This document shows positions 1 to 6,883 of a DNA stretch of 13,902 nt, in pieces; the stretch's first letter is position 1; every line of letters begins with the position of its first letter. Under the pieces are notes generated by a model, which worked only from the letters and a program-made list of their open reading frames with translations, was not told where the DNA came from and did no database searches. Source of the stretch: Coriobacteriales bacterium (GTDB lineage Bacteria; Actinomycetota; Coriobacteriia; Coriobacteriales; UBA8131); NCBI GenBank assembly GCA_031272005.1, contig JAISUQ010000171.1, forward strand, positions 1 through 13,902. The letters run 5' to 3'. The translations under genes and the position numbers were made by a program.

Positions 1-1967
1 GTGTTGCGGAAGTCGACCTTGCGCCCCTGGGAGTCGGTCAGGCGGCCCTCTTCGAGGATCTGCAACAGGATGTTGAAGACGTCCGGATGGGCCTTCTCGA
101 TCTCATCGAAAAGCACCACCGAGTAGGGGCGCTGACGCACAGCCTTGGTCAGCTGGCCGCCCTCATCATAGCCCACATAGCCCGGTGGCGAGCCGACCAG
201 CCGTGAAACGGTGTGCTTCTCCATATACTCGCTCATGTCGAAGCTGATCAGGGCGTCTTCGGTGTTGAACAGGAATTCGGCCAGGGCTTTGGACAGCTCG
301 GTCTTACCCACGCCAGAGGGTCCAAGGAAGATAAAGGAGCCGGCTGGCCGCTTGGGGTCCTTCAGCCCGGCCCGCGAACGGCGGATGGCCTTGGCGATGG
401 CACTCACAGCCTCATCCTGACCGATAATCCGCTCATGCAGCACATTCTCCATCCGCAGCAGCTTCTCGGTCTCGGCCTCGGTGAGGTCGGCCACTGGCAC
501 ACCGGTGGACATCGAGATGATGTCGGCAATCTCCTTCTCGGTGACGTCGACCACCTCTTTGGTGTTCTCGTTGCGCCACTTCTCCTCCAGCTTTTCCCGC
601 TCTTCCAGCAATACCTTCTCTTCGTCACGCAGCTTGGCGGCGGTTTCGAAGTTCTGGGTGGCCACGGCCTCTTCTTTGTCGGCGTGGTTCTTGCGCAGCT
701 TCTCGTCCAGCTCCAGCACGTCGGTGGGGATGGTCATGTTGCGGATGCGCATCCGCGCCCCGGCCTCGTCAATCACGTCGATGGCTTTATCCGGCAAGAA
801 GCGGTCCTGGACATAGCGGTCGGAGAGAGAGACGGCAGCCTTCAGGGCCTCGTCGGTGAAGTGCACCCGGTGGTGGGCCTCATAGCGGTCGCGCAGGCCA
901 TTGAGGATCTGCACGGCCTGCTCGCCGGTGGGTTCGGTGATGGTCACCGGCTGAAAGCGCCGCTCCAGGGCGGTGTCCTTCTCGATATGGCGGCGGTACT
1001 CATCGGAGGTGGTGGCGCCGATGACCTGGATCTCGCCCCGCGACAATGGCGGCTTGAGGATGGCGGCGGCGTCTATCGAGCCCTCGGCCGAACCGGCGCC
1101 GATGATGGTGTGCAGCTCGTCGATGAACAGGATGACGTCCTTGCGCTCCTTGACTTCCTTGACCACCCGCTTCATCCGCTCCTCAAACTCACCGCGGTAC
1201 TTGGAGCCAGCCACCAAGGCGGCCACATCCAGGGTAATCAGCTGCTGATGACGGAGATTGTCCGGCACCTGCTGGGCGGCAATCAGCTGGGCCAGGCCCT
1301 CGGCGATGGCCGTCTTGCCCACGCCCGGGTCGCCTAAGAGCAGCGGGTTGTTCTTGGTTCGGCGGGAGAGAATCTGCATCACCCGCTCGATCTCGCGCTC
1401 GCGGCCGACCACCGGGTCCAGCTTGCCCTCCTGAGCCTGCTTGGTCAGGTTGGTGCCGAACTCATCGAGGATACTGTTGCCGCCGGAGTAATCGTCGTCC
1501 ATGAAGTCCTGGGGCCCGGCATAGGCCGCCGAGGAGTGCAGGATGTCGATGACCGCGCCTTTGACCATCGAGGCGTCGATGCCCATCTGCGAGAGCGCCT
1601 GGATGGCCAGGCCGTTGCCCTCGCGGACGATGCCCAGCAGCAGATGCTCGGTGGAGATGTAGTTCTGGCCCAGTTGCATGGTCTCGCGCAGGGCAAACTC
1701 CAGCACCCGCTTGACCCGCGGGGTGAAGCTGAGGTGTCCGCTGGGGGCGTCGGGGTCGGCTTCGATCAGGCCCTGGACCTGCCCCAGTACCTGATCGTAG
1801 GTGATGTTCAGATTGCCCAGAGCCTGGGCGGCGATGCCGTCGCGCTCGCGCAGCAGGCCGAGCAGCAGATGCTCGGTGCCCACGTTGGACTGCTGTAACT
1901 TGCGGGCTTCCTCCTGGGCCAGGGCCAGGACGTTGCGGGCCTTATCCGTGAATCGCTCAAAACTCAT
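1..1967 (-). CDS. clpC: ATP-dependent Clp protease ATP-binding subunit ClpC (C-terminus beyond window)
   Basis: Reading leftwards from ATG at 1967 gives 655 residues before the window edge, beginning MSFERFTDKARNVLALAQEE. In order: a double Clp-N repeat (about 1-145, each copy with an EHLLLG motif); AAA1 with Walker A GDPGVGKT at 212-219 and Walker B ending DE at 283-284; a UVR-like coiled segment (about 427-455, NFETAAKLRDEE), which separates ClpC from ClpA and ClpB; and AAA2 with Walker A GPSGVGKT at 549-556 and FDE at 620-622. ClpC proteins are usually 810-850 residues, so roughly the last 160-190 are outside. Family knowledge: hexameric cytosolic unfoldase that feeds ClpP, helped by adaptors. 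The SD AAGGAGAG sits 7 nt before the start. It lies 112 nt downstream of lysS. No CtsR or CIRCE operator was recognised upstream. Confidence 0.97.
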   Translation of the reverse strand, partial: MSFERFTDKARNVLALAQEEARKLQQSNVGTEHLLLGLLRERDGIAAQALGNLNITYDQVLGQVQGLIEADPDAPSGHLSFTPRVKRVLEFALRETMQLGQNYISTEHLLLGIVREGNGLAIQALSQMGIDASMVKGAVIDILHSSAAYAGPQDFMDDDYSGGNSILDEFGTNLTKQAQEGKLDPVVGREREIERVMQILSRRTKNNPLLLGDPGVGKTAIAEGLAQLIAAQQVPDNLRHQQLITLDVAALVAGSKYRGEFEERMKRVVKEVKERKDVILFIDELHTIIGAGSAEGSIDAAAILKPPLSRGEIQVIGATTSDEYRRHIEKDTALERRFQPVTITEPTGEQAVQILNGLRDRYEAHHRVHFTDEALKAAVSLSDRYVQDRFLPDKAIDVIDEAGARMRIRNMTIPTDVLELDEKLRKNHADKEEAVATQNFETAAKLRDEEKVLLEEREKLEEKWRNENTKEVVDVTEKEIADIISMSTGVPVADLTEAETEKLLRMENVLHERIIGQDEAVSAIAKAIRRSRAGLKDPKRPAGSFIFLGPSGVGKTELSKALAEFLFNTEDALISFDMSEYMEKHTVSRLVGSPPGYVGYDEGGQLTKAVRQRPYSVVLFDEIEKAHPDVFNILLQILEEGRLTDSQGRKVDFRN

Positions 1968-2021
1968 GCTGTAACTCTCCTTGCTCTGCTGAGCGCATTA
2001 TGGTGCGCCTCGTACGGTATA

Positions 2022-2061
2022 CCCTTCCTTGTTGAAGGGCGCAACCAGGGTCTTACCCCTG
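2022..2061 (-). other. Two small tandem hairpins between lysS and clpC
   Basis: Two perfect short inverted repeats lie in the 112-nt gap: CAGGG/CCCTG (2046-2050 with 2057-2061, 6-nt loop) and CCCTTC/GAAGGG (2022-2027 with 2034-2039, 6-nt loop). Neither has a T-run after it on the minus strand, so they are not convincing terminators. They may allow partial readthrough from lysS to clpC or mark an RNA processing site. No convincing -35/-10 pair for clpC was found. Confidence 0.35.
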
Positions 2062-2079
2062 CTGGCTTGGCCGTCAGGC

Positions 2080-3567
2080 TTACATATCGGATAATCCCGA
2101 CTCTGGCCGCATGTGCGGGAAGAGCAGCACGTCGCGGATACTGGCGACATCGGTGAGCAGCATCACCAGCCTGTCGATACCGATGCCCACGCCGCCGGCT
2201 GGCGGCATGCCGTACTCCAGGGCTCGGATGAAGTCCTCGTCGTAACCCATGGCCTCCTCGTCGCCGGCGGCCTTGGCGGCCATCTGGGCGGCGAAGCGCT
2301 CACGCTGATCGACGGGGTCATTGAGCTCGGAGAATCCGTTGGCAAACTCACGCCCACAGATGAGCAGCTCGAAGCGATCGGTGACATCGTCGCTGCCGGC
2401 CTTCTTTTTGGCCAGCGGTGAGGTCTCCAGCGGATGCTCGGTGACGAAGGTCGGTTGCACCAGCCTGTCCTCGACCAGCTTCTCGTACAGCTCGGTGATT
2501 ATCTTACCTTTCCCCCAATCATCTTGTAAGAAAATCTGATAATGGTTCGCTAAGGTTTTTAATTCTGTAAGCGTTCTGTTGAATGAAACTTCCTCGCCGG
2601 CAGCCTCGCTGACCAGATCGACCATCGTCCGACTGGCCCACTCGCCACCGAGGTCCACCTCGGTGCCCTGGTAGCTGATCTGCAAGGTACCATTGACAGC
2701 CAGGCAGGCCTGCTGAATAACCTGCCGGGTAAAGGCGGCGATACCGTGGACGTCCGTGTAGGCCTGGTAGGCCTCAAAGGTCGTGAACTCCGGATTGTGG
2801 TGCAAATCCATGCCCTCATTGCGAAAACAGCGGTTGATCTCAAAGACCCGCTCAAAGCCGCCCACCAGCAAGCGCTTGAGATGCAGCTCCGGCGCCACGC
2901 GCAGATAGAATTCGCGGTCCAGAGCATTATGGTGGGTGATAAAGGGCCGGGCGGTGGCGCCTCCGGGGATGGGATGCAGCATCGGCGTCTCCACCTCCAC
3001 GAAGCCAGCCTGTTCCGCCGCCTGGCGGATGGCCGAGACCACCTTGAAGCGCTTGGTGAAGACCTCCCGGACCTCCGGATTGACAATCAGGTCCACATAG
3101 CGCTGGCGATAGCGGGTCTCCTTGTCGGCCAGGCCGTGAAACTTCTCCGGCAGGGGCCGCAGCGCCTTGGTCAGCAGCTGCACGGTGGTCGGGGCGATGG
3201 ACAGCTGACCCCGGCGGGTGCGCATCACCTGGCCTTCGGCGCCAATCCAGTCGCCTAAGTCCAGGTCCTTGACGGCGGCAAAGCCATCCTCGCCAAGGCT
3301 GTCCAACTTGCAGAATAGCTGGATGTCCCCTGTGGCATCGCGCAGCACGATGAAGCAGACCTTGCCCTGGTCGCGCAGGGCCATGACCCGGCCGGCCACG
3401 CTGGCGGTATCACTTGAGGTCTGGCCGTCCTCCAGCGCCGTGTAGCGCTGCTCCAGAGCAGCGGTGTGGTCGCTGACTGCAAAGCTGCGGGCATAGGGCT
3501 CCTGGCCCTTGTCCAACAAAGCGGCGCGTTTGCCCTTGCGTACCTCTATGGGATCATCGCTTATCAT
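2080..3567 (-). CDS. lysS: Lysyl-tRNA synthetase, class II
   Basis: The 495-residue protein has the normal full length for class II LysRS. An N-terminal OB-fold anticodon-binding domain (about 52-130) precedes the catalytic core. Motif 1 is around 188-209 (ETPMLHPIPGGATARPF), motif 2 holds the ATP-contacting Arg in RCFRNEGMDLHHNPEF from 246, and motif 3 is GGVGIGIDRLVMLLTD at 458-473. Known function: charges tRNA-Lys with lysine using ATP in the cytoplasm. The start ATG at 3567 overlaps the greA stop (TGA 3566-3564) in an ATGA arrangement, so the two are probably translationally coupled. No truncation or frameshift is visible. Confidence 0.97.
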   Translation of the reverse strand: MISDDPIEVRKGKRAALLDKGQEPYARSFAVSDHTAALEQRYTALEDGQTSSDTASVAGRVMALRDQGKVCFIVLRDATGDIQLFCKLDSLGEDGFAAVKDLDLGDWIGAEGQVMRTRRGQLSIAPTTVQLLTKALRPLPEKFHGLADKETRYRQRYVDLIVNPEVREVFTKRFKVVSAIRQAAEQAGFVEVETPMLHPIPGGATARPFITHHNALDREFYLRVAPELHLKRLLVGGFERVFEINRCFRNEGMDLHHNPEFTTFEAYQAYTDVHGIAAFTRQVIQQACLAVNGTLQISYQGTEVDLGGEWASRTMVDLVSEAAGEEVSFNRTLTELKTLANHYQIFLQDDWGKGKIITELYEKLVEDRLVQPTFVTEHPLETSPLAKKKAGSDDVTDRFELLICGREFANGFSELNDPVDQRERFAAQMAAKAAGDEEAMGYDEDFIRALEYGMPPAGGVGIGIDRLVMLLTDVASIRDVLLFPHMRPESGLSDM

Positions 3568-4034
3568 TTGCCTATCTTGACTATCGTGAACTCCGTCTGC
3601 TTGCCGTTGGGGGTCTCCACGCAGACCGTATCGCCCTTCTTGGCACCGATCAACGCCGCGCCGACCGGGGACTCGTTGGAGATGCGCCCCTGGGAGACGT
3701 CGGCCTCGGCCGCTCCCACCAGGGTGAAGACGCGCTCTGTGCCGTCGGCCATCTCCACCGTCACTATGTTGCCGATGGAGACCTTGTTGGAGCGCTTCGG
3801 CGCTTCCACCACCGTGGCGTTGGCCAGAATCTGGCTGATTTCCAGGATCCGGCTCTCCGTCCAGGCCTGCTCGTTTTTGGCGTCCTCATACTCCGCATTC
3901 TCCGAGATGTCGCCGAACTCCCGCGCTACCTTGATGCGCTCGCCGATCTCGTAGCGCTTGACGTTCTCCAGCGTATAAAGCTCCTCCTCCAGCTTCTTCC
4001 GCCCTTCTGGCGTCAACACGACTTCTTTGCTCAT
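3564..4034 (-). CDS. greA: Transcription elongation factor GreA
   Basis: The protein has 156 residues from the ATG at 4034, close to the usual 158. I chose this Met over one ten codons upstream because it gives the expected N-terminus MSKEVVLTPEGRKKLEEEL and has purine-rich AGAAGG about 7 nt ahead. The N-terminal coiled coil carries the tip motif GDISENAEY (from residue 41). D42 and E45 match the acidic residues that position Mg2+ in the RNA polymerase secondary channel. The C-terminal FKBP-like domain contains GxxVxVE and the SPVGAALIGAKKGDTV segment. Known function: stimulates cleavage of backtracked RNA to rescue stalled polymerase. It overlaps lysS by four bases and follows a terminator that insulates it from tatA. 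Confidence 0.97.
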   Translation of the reverse strand: MSKEVVLTPEGRKKLEEELYTLENVKRYEIGERIKVAREFGDISENAEYEDAKNEQAWTESRILEISQILANATVVEAPKRSNKVSIGNIVTVEMADGTERVFTLVGAAEADVSQGRISNESPVGAALIGAKKGDTVCVETPNGKQTEFTIVKIGK

Positions 4035-4060
4035 TGCCGGGCCTTCTCCCTCGCGTAGAT

Positions 4061-4108
4061 ACAAAAGGAGCGCGGTACGCGAAATCCTCTCACGCTTACC
4101 GCGACTCC
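4061..4108 (-). terminator. Intrinsic terminator after the tatA-like gene
   Basis: On the minus strand, GGAG, a bulged T, then CGCGGTA (4108-4097) pairs with TACCGCG followed by CTCC (4077-4067), giving 11 bp with one bulge. TTTTGT (4066-4061) follows at once. It lies 18 nt after the tatA-like stop codon and 27 nt before the greA start. It should end transcription from the operon above and leave greA-lysS-clpC as a separate unit. Confidence 0.8.
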
Positions 4109-4125
4109 ACGGTTAATCAGGTTGG

Positions 4126-4413
4126 CTACTTCTTCTTCTTGGCAGCAACCTTTTTGACGGGCTTCTCTTCTTCTTCCTCGTCCTCTTCTTCTTCGTCCTC
4201 GTCATCGTCGTCGACGCTGGCCTCGGGCAACTCGTCATTGCCCTCCAGGCCGTCACGCACACCCTTGACGGTCTTGCCGATGGCGCTACCCAGCTTGGGC
4301 AGGTTCTTGGGCCCAAAGATCAGCAGGGCAATCACCAAAATGATGATCAGCTCCGGAACGCCCAGCCCCAAAAGCGGACCGGCGAAGACAACTGCCACAG
4401 AGACTGCTTCCAT
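4126..4413 (-). CDS. tatA: Twin-arginine translocase TatA/E-type subunit
   Basis: The protein has 95 residues from the ATG at 4413. This start was chosen because GGAGG lies 5 nt upstream; an upstream in-frame ATG at 4458 has no such site. It shows the TatA plan: a membrane helix beginning VPELIIILVIALLIFGP (19-35), the hinge and amphipathic start FGPKNLPKLG (33-42), and an amphipathic helix to about 57. Two oddities: about 18 mostly hydrophobic residues precede the usual PEL start, and the tail holds 16 consecutive Asp/Glu (68-83) followed by a Lys-rich end. TatA oligomers form the pore for folded Tat substrates. The molybdoenzyme in this window has no Tat signal, so the proximity may be incidental. 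TatE or a divergent TatB remains possible. Confidence 0.88.
   Translation of the reverse strand: MEAVSVAVVFAGPLLGLGVPELIIILVIALLIFGPKNLPKLGSAIGKTVKGVRDGLEGNDELPEASVDDDDEDEEEEDEEEEEKPVKKVAAKKKK
4165..4212 (-). repeat. Polypyrimidine trinucleotide tract coding the acidic tail
   Basis: The plus strand is an imperfect run of TTC, CTC and GTC/ATC triplets, which encodes consecutive Glu and Asp codons of the tatA-like gene on the minus strand. Such tracts tend to vary in length by slippage, in whole triplets here. Confidence 0.7.
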
Positions 4414-4501
4414 ACTATCCTCCAAAAACTGCCGCAAACTTGCGGATATGACTGGCATTCTTGACAGGCAGATAGGTTACCACTTTATCCCCGTTCTGTC
4501 T

Positions 4502-4557
4502 GCTGGCGTGTTAAAAAAAATTGCCCGCCAGCGTTCAACTCAGGCGTAAAGCGCTGG
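4502..4557 (-). promoter_or_regulatory. Three-arm inverted repeat with T-tract ahead of the tatA-like gene
   Basis: In minus-strand order there are three arms: CCAGCG (4557-4552, inside the end of the upstream gene), CGCTGGCG (4533-4526), and CGCCAGC (4508-4502), with a run of eight T at 4520-4513 between the last two. The middle arm can pair with the first (6 bp, T-run 7 nt later, terminator-like) or with the third (7 bp, T-run in the loop), but not both. It may end the long operon and/or attenuate readthrough into tatA. Confidence 0.45.
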
Positions 4558-5203
4558 TTTCGGGGTTGGGGCGGCCTTCTTCGTCGATGCTGGCCTGGAG
4601 TTTGTCCAGCAACTCGGGCTTACCGGCAACATCGGCTGCCAGCTGGGTGAAGAAAGCCTGGCCCTCGGCCACGCTGTAATACAGCGGCTGGTAGCGCTCA
4701 ATCAGATTGACAACGTCGACGTTTTTCAAGATGCGCCGGGTGTCGAAGAAGCTGACGCCGTCCAGGTCGTTGGCCGTCAGAAAGCTGGCGAACAACGGGG
4801 AGGCCACCGACTCGGCAACGTAGGCGTCGATCAGGGCGAGCATTTCCGTCTGGCCGGGGAACTCCGCCTCGAAGTTCGCCAGTACCTCGCGAAACTTGAG
4901 GATCTTCGGCTTGTCGTCCGGCCGCCCAACATAGGCAAAGCCCTTGGCTGTGAGCTCGATGCCGTTGACCAGGGTGAACAGGCAGGGAATGACCGTCCGA
5001 AAGTCGCTGGTGCCGGCCTCGGGCTCGCCGACTACCGCCAGATATTCGGCATAGGAGCCCTGTTTCATGATGGAGTCCAGGCTGCCTTCGGCTGCTCCGG
5101 TCTCGGCCAGAAGCGCCACGGCCTTGAAGTCGTCGCGAGCCGACATCCAGGCCGACTTGGCGTGGACGTACTGATAGGTACTGGTATCTTCAACCAGAGG
5201 CAT
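4535..5203 (-). CDS. Unrecognised 222-residue protein, last gene of the molybdoenzyme operon
   Basis: I do not recognise this protein. The start at 5203 is preceded by AAGGAGG with 6 nt spacing; an in-frame ATG 14 codons upstream lacks a site. It is soluble-looking and largely helical, with no signal peptide and no metal-binding Cys cluster (a single Cys at 74). A segment around 72-92 (IPCLFTLVNGIELTAKGFAYV) faintly recalls the helix of HEPN-like proteins that carries an ELxxK pattern. That is a hint only, since the RxxxxH RNase motif was not found. The C-terminal third is charged helices. It lies 63 nt after the OFA transporter gene, with a hairpin in the gap, and ends at the T-tract structure before tatA. 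A role in sensing or handling the operon's substrate is possible but unsupported. Confidence 0.8.
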   Translation of the reverse strand: MPLVEDTSTYQYVHAKSAWMSARDDFKAVALLAETGAAEGSLDSIMKQGSYAEYLAVVGEPEAGTSDFRTVIPCLFTLVNGIELTAKGFAYVGRPDDKPKILKFREVLANFEAEFPGQTEMLALIDAYVAESVASPLFASFLTANDLDGVSFFDTRRILKNVDVVNLIERYQPLYYSVAEGQAFFTQLAADVAGKPELLDKLQASIDEEGRPNPETSALRLS

Positions 5204-5235
5204 GAGATTCCTCCTTGCAGACACGGACCAAGCGC

Positions 5236-5255
5236 GGCCAGCCACCGGGCTGACC
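5236..5255 (-). repeat. Intercistronic hairpin after the OFA transporter gene
   Basis: Eight base pairs with one G-U wobble (GGTCAGCC with GGCTGGCC on the minus strand) close a CGGT tetraloop, 11 nt after the transporter stop. No U-tract follows. It suits mRNA stabilisation or processing better than termination. Confidence 0.5.
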
Positions 5256-5266
5256 GCTTCAGGCCC

Positions 5267-6526
5267 TTACGAGAGTTCTTCTTTGATTTTGGCCAAATCC
5301 TTCTTGTAGGCCGAGGAGAACAGGAAAGTGGCCACCAGGGCACCGATGGCAAAGATGGCCAGCAGGATATAGATACCGATGGCGCTGTCGCCATAGGCGG
5401 TGCCCAACACGGCGGCGATAATCATATTGATGATGGCCGCCGAGGCGATGTTCAGATTGGCGATGCCGAGGTTCTTGGCGAAAATCTTGGCGTCGTAGCG
5501 CTGCCGGGCATAGGCTGAGGCCATGACCGGCACGCCGCCATAGGAGAAGGCCACCAGAATGGCACCGAGCACATAGACAAACGGCTGATTGGCGGCAAAA
5601 CCGATGGCGCAGGCGGCCATGGAGATGGCGGCCGCCAAGGAGCCGACAATCATCACAGCTACCAGGCCGAACTTATCGAAGATGGCACCATTGACGATGC
5701 GGGCGACGCCGTTCATCACCGAAATCAGACCGACCAGCAGCGCTCCGAAGGTCAGCCCGAGCGCGGCGGCACCCTGGGCGGCCGAGCCGATGACCGTCAG
5801 CCCGCTGCACAGTGACAGGGTAGCCCAGGCGCTGTAGAGCCAGAAGACCTTGGTGGTCAGGATACTCTGCTTTTGGGTGGGCGAGGCCTCCACGGCAGCC
5901 GTGGTAGCCGGCAGGCCGAGAATCTGACCCACGGTAGCGGGAGCCGGCTTGACAACTACAGCCAAAGCCACCATCACCAACACGCCAACGGCGGCAATCA
6001 CAATAAAGACGTACTTCCAGGAGATCCCGCTGTTAAAGACGGCATTGGCCAGCGAGCCGAAGACCAGGGCTGAGACGCCAAACCCCATCATCATCACACC
6101 CGAGGCCACGCCGATGCGATCCGGCCACCAGGGGTTTACCAGCGAGATGATGGCGTTATAGGCGATACCGCAGCCGCTGCCGGCAAAGATACCGTAGAAG
6201 ATATACAGCGACCACAGACCCAGCTGCGACAACAGGGCGGTGAGCACAAAGCCGCCGCCCAACAGCACGGCAGCCACAATGATGGCCAGTTTGGCTGAGA
6301 AGCGTTTGATGATCATCGCTCCGAAGATGGCCGAGACGCAGAAGGCAAACATCGATACCTGAAACACCGTACCTAAAGGCCCGTAATCCGGGTAATCGGC
6401 ACCAATCGGCTTGGCAAAGATCGACCAGGCGTAGATAAGCCCTAAGACCAGCAAGGTCAGGGTGGCAAAAACCAGGTAGACGACGCGTTTGGATTTGATG
6501 GCACTGGCTGTCAGTTCTGCACTCAT
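5267..6526 (-). CDS. MFS transporter of the oxalate/formate antiporter (OFA) family
   Basis: The 419-residue, about 12-helix membrane protein starts at the ATG at 6526, with GGAGGA upstream. TM1 carries the GLIYAWSIF segment (29-37) typical of OFA-type carriers. The next extracellular loop and TM2 (GPLGTVFQVSMFAF), the TM4 region GIFAGSGCGIAYN and the following PWWPDRIGVASGVMMMGFG also fit this family. A hydrophilic central loop (about 205-225) splits the two six-helix halves, and the tail is Lys-rich and cytoplasmic. Known members exchange oxalate for formate or carry other small carboxylates or monocarboxylates, so the substrate cannot be named here. It sits in the distal half of the molybdoenzyme operon, where it could export a product or exchange it for substrate. 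MCT-like monocarboxylate porters are the main alternative. Confidence 0.85.
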   Translation of the reverse strand: MSAELTASAIKSKRVVYLVFATLTLLVLGLIYAWSIFAKPIGADYPDYGPLGTVFQVSMFAFCVSAIFGAMIIKRFSAKLAIIVAAVLLGGGFVLTALLSQLGLWSLYIFYGIFAGSGCGIAYNAIISLVNPWWPDRIGVASGVMMMGFGVSALVFGSLANAVFNSGISWKYVFIVIAAVGVLVMVALAVVVKPAPATVGQILGLPATTAAVEASPTQKQSILTTKVFWLYSAWATLSLCSGLTVIGSAAQGAAALGLTFGALLVGLISVMNGVARIVNGAIFDKFGLVAVMIVGSLAAAISMAACAIGFAANQPFVYVLGAILVAFSYGGVPVMASAYARQRYDAKIFAKNLGIANLNIASAAIINMIIAAVLGTAYGDSAIGIYILLAIFAIGALVATFLFSSAYKKDLAKIKEELS

Positions 6527-6552
6527 AAACTCTCTCCTCCGACTCTGATCCC

Positions 6553-6738
6553 CTATCGGGTTCCGGGTGTAAAGAACTTGAAGTTCTCATTGGTTATGGC
6601 GGCGCCGCACTTCTTGCAGACTTTGGCCGACGGGCTGTTCAGAGTCTTACACTCCTGACCAAGGCCTTTGGGTACGACCTTGGACTCCACCAGCCCCTGG
6701 CAGCGTCCACAACCGGAACAACCATAACCGCAGGACAT
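6553..6738 (-). CDS. Small Cys-rich metal-binding protein, 61 residues
   Basis: The ATG at 6738 is chosen over one 24 codons upstream because GGAGG stands 5 nt before it and the upstream codons lie inside a strong hairpin. The protein begins MSCGYGCSGCGRC and has seven Cys: 3, 7, 10, 13, 30, 41 and 44. The last pair forms CKKCG, a zinc-ribbon or rubredoxin-like knuckle. The N-terminal CxxxCxxCxxC could bind an Fe-S cluster or Zn. I know no family that fits the whole. It lies 26 nt before the OFA transporter start and 145 nt after the 91-residue zinc-ribbon gene. A small electron carrier, metal carrier or structural subunit for the operon's enzyme is conceivable but only by association. Confidence 0.75.
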   Translation of the reverse strand: MSCGYGCSGCGRCQGLVESKVVPKGLGQECKTLNSPSAKVCKKCGAAITNENFKFFTPGTR

Positions 6739-6777
6739 GGAAACCTCCACTATACAGAACTTTTTGGCAATTCTAAA

Positions 6778-6819
6778 GGCAGGCCCATGCAACGATATGT
6801 TGTGTCGCATGAGCCTGCC
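6778..6819 (-). promoter_or_regulatory. 16-bp RNA hairpin before the 61-residue gene
   Basis: On minus-strand RNA the arm 6819-6804 pairs with 6793-6778 over 16 uninterrupted base pairs, two of them G-U, around a 10-nt loop. On plus-strand RNA those two pairs become A-C mismatches, so the structure belongs to the operon transcript. UUUAGAAUU follows, a weak U-tract. Partial termination, RNase protection or protein binding are all possible. Confidence 0.7.
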
Positions 6820-6837
6820 GTTGAAACGCTGCGGCCG

Positions 6838-6856
6838 GGATTGATCAGATCAATCC
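6838..6856. promoter_or_regulatory. 19-bp palindrome GGATTGATCAGATCAATCC
   Basis: Nine-base arms are perfectly complementary around a single central base, 27 nt after the stop of the zinc-ribbon gene. The very short centre suits a DNA site for a dimeric regulator, though it can also fold in RNA. No other copy was noticed in the window. Confidence 0.4.
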
Positions 6857-6883
6857 AGCCTGGGTTAACTCCTTGCTCGATTA

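Noticed and set aside
213..1337. Long plus-strand open frame of 374 codons
   Set aside because: Shadow of clpC, whose reading frame is conserved and complete on the minus strand; the product has no recognisable domain.
6749..6777. TATAGT as a promoter for the 61-residue gene, shared as CTGTATAGTG with 7559-7568
   Set aside because: A start from it would fall within or after the ribosome site, and the -35 match is poor; the shared 10-mer is noted but weak evidence.
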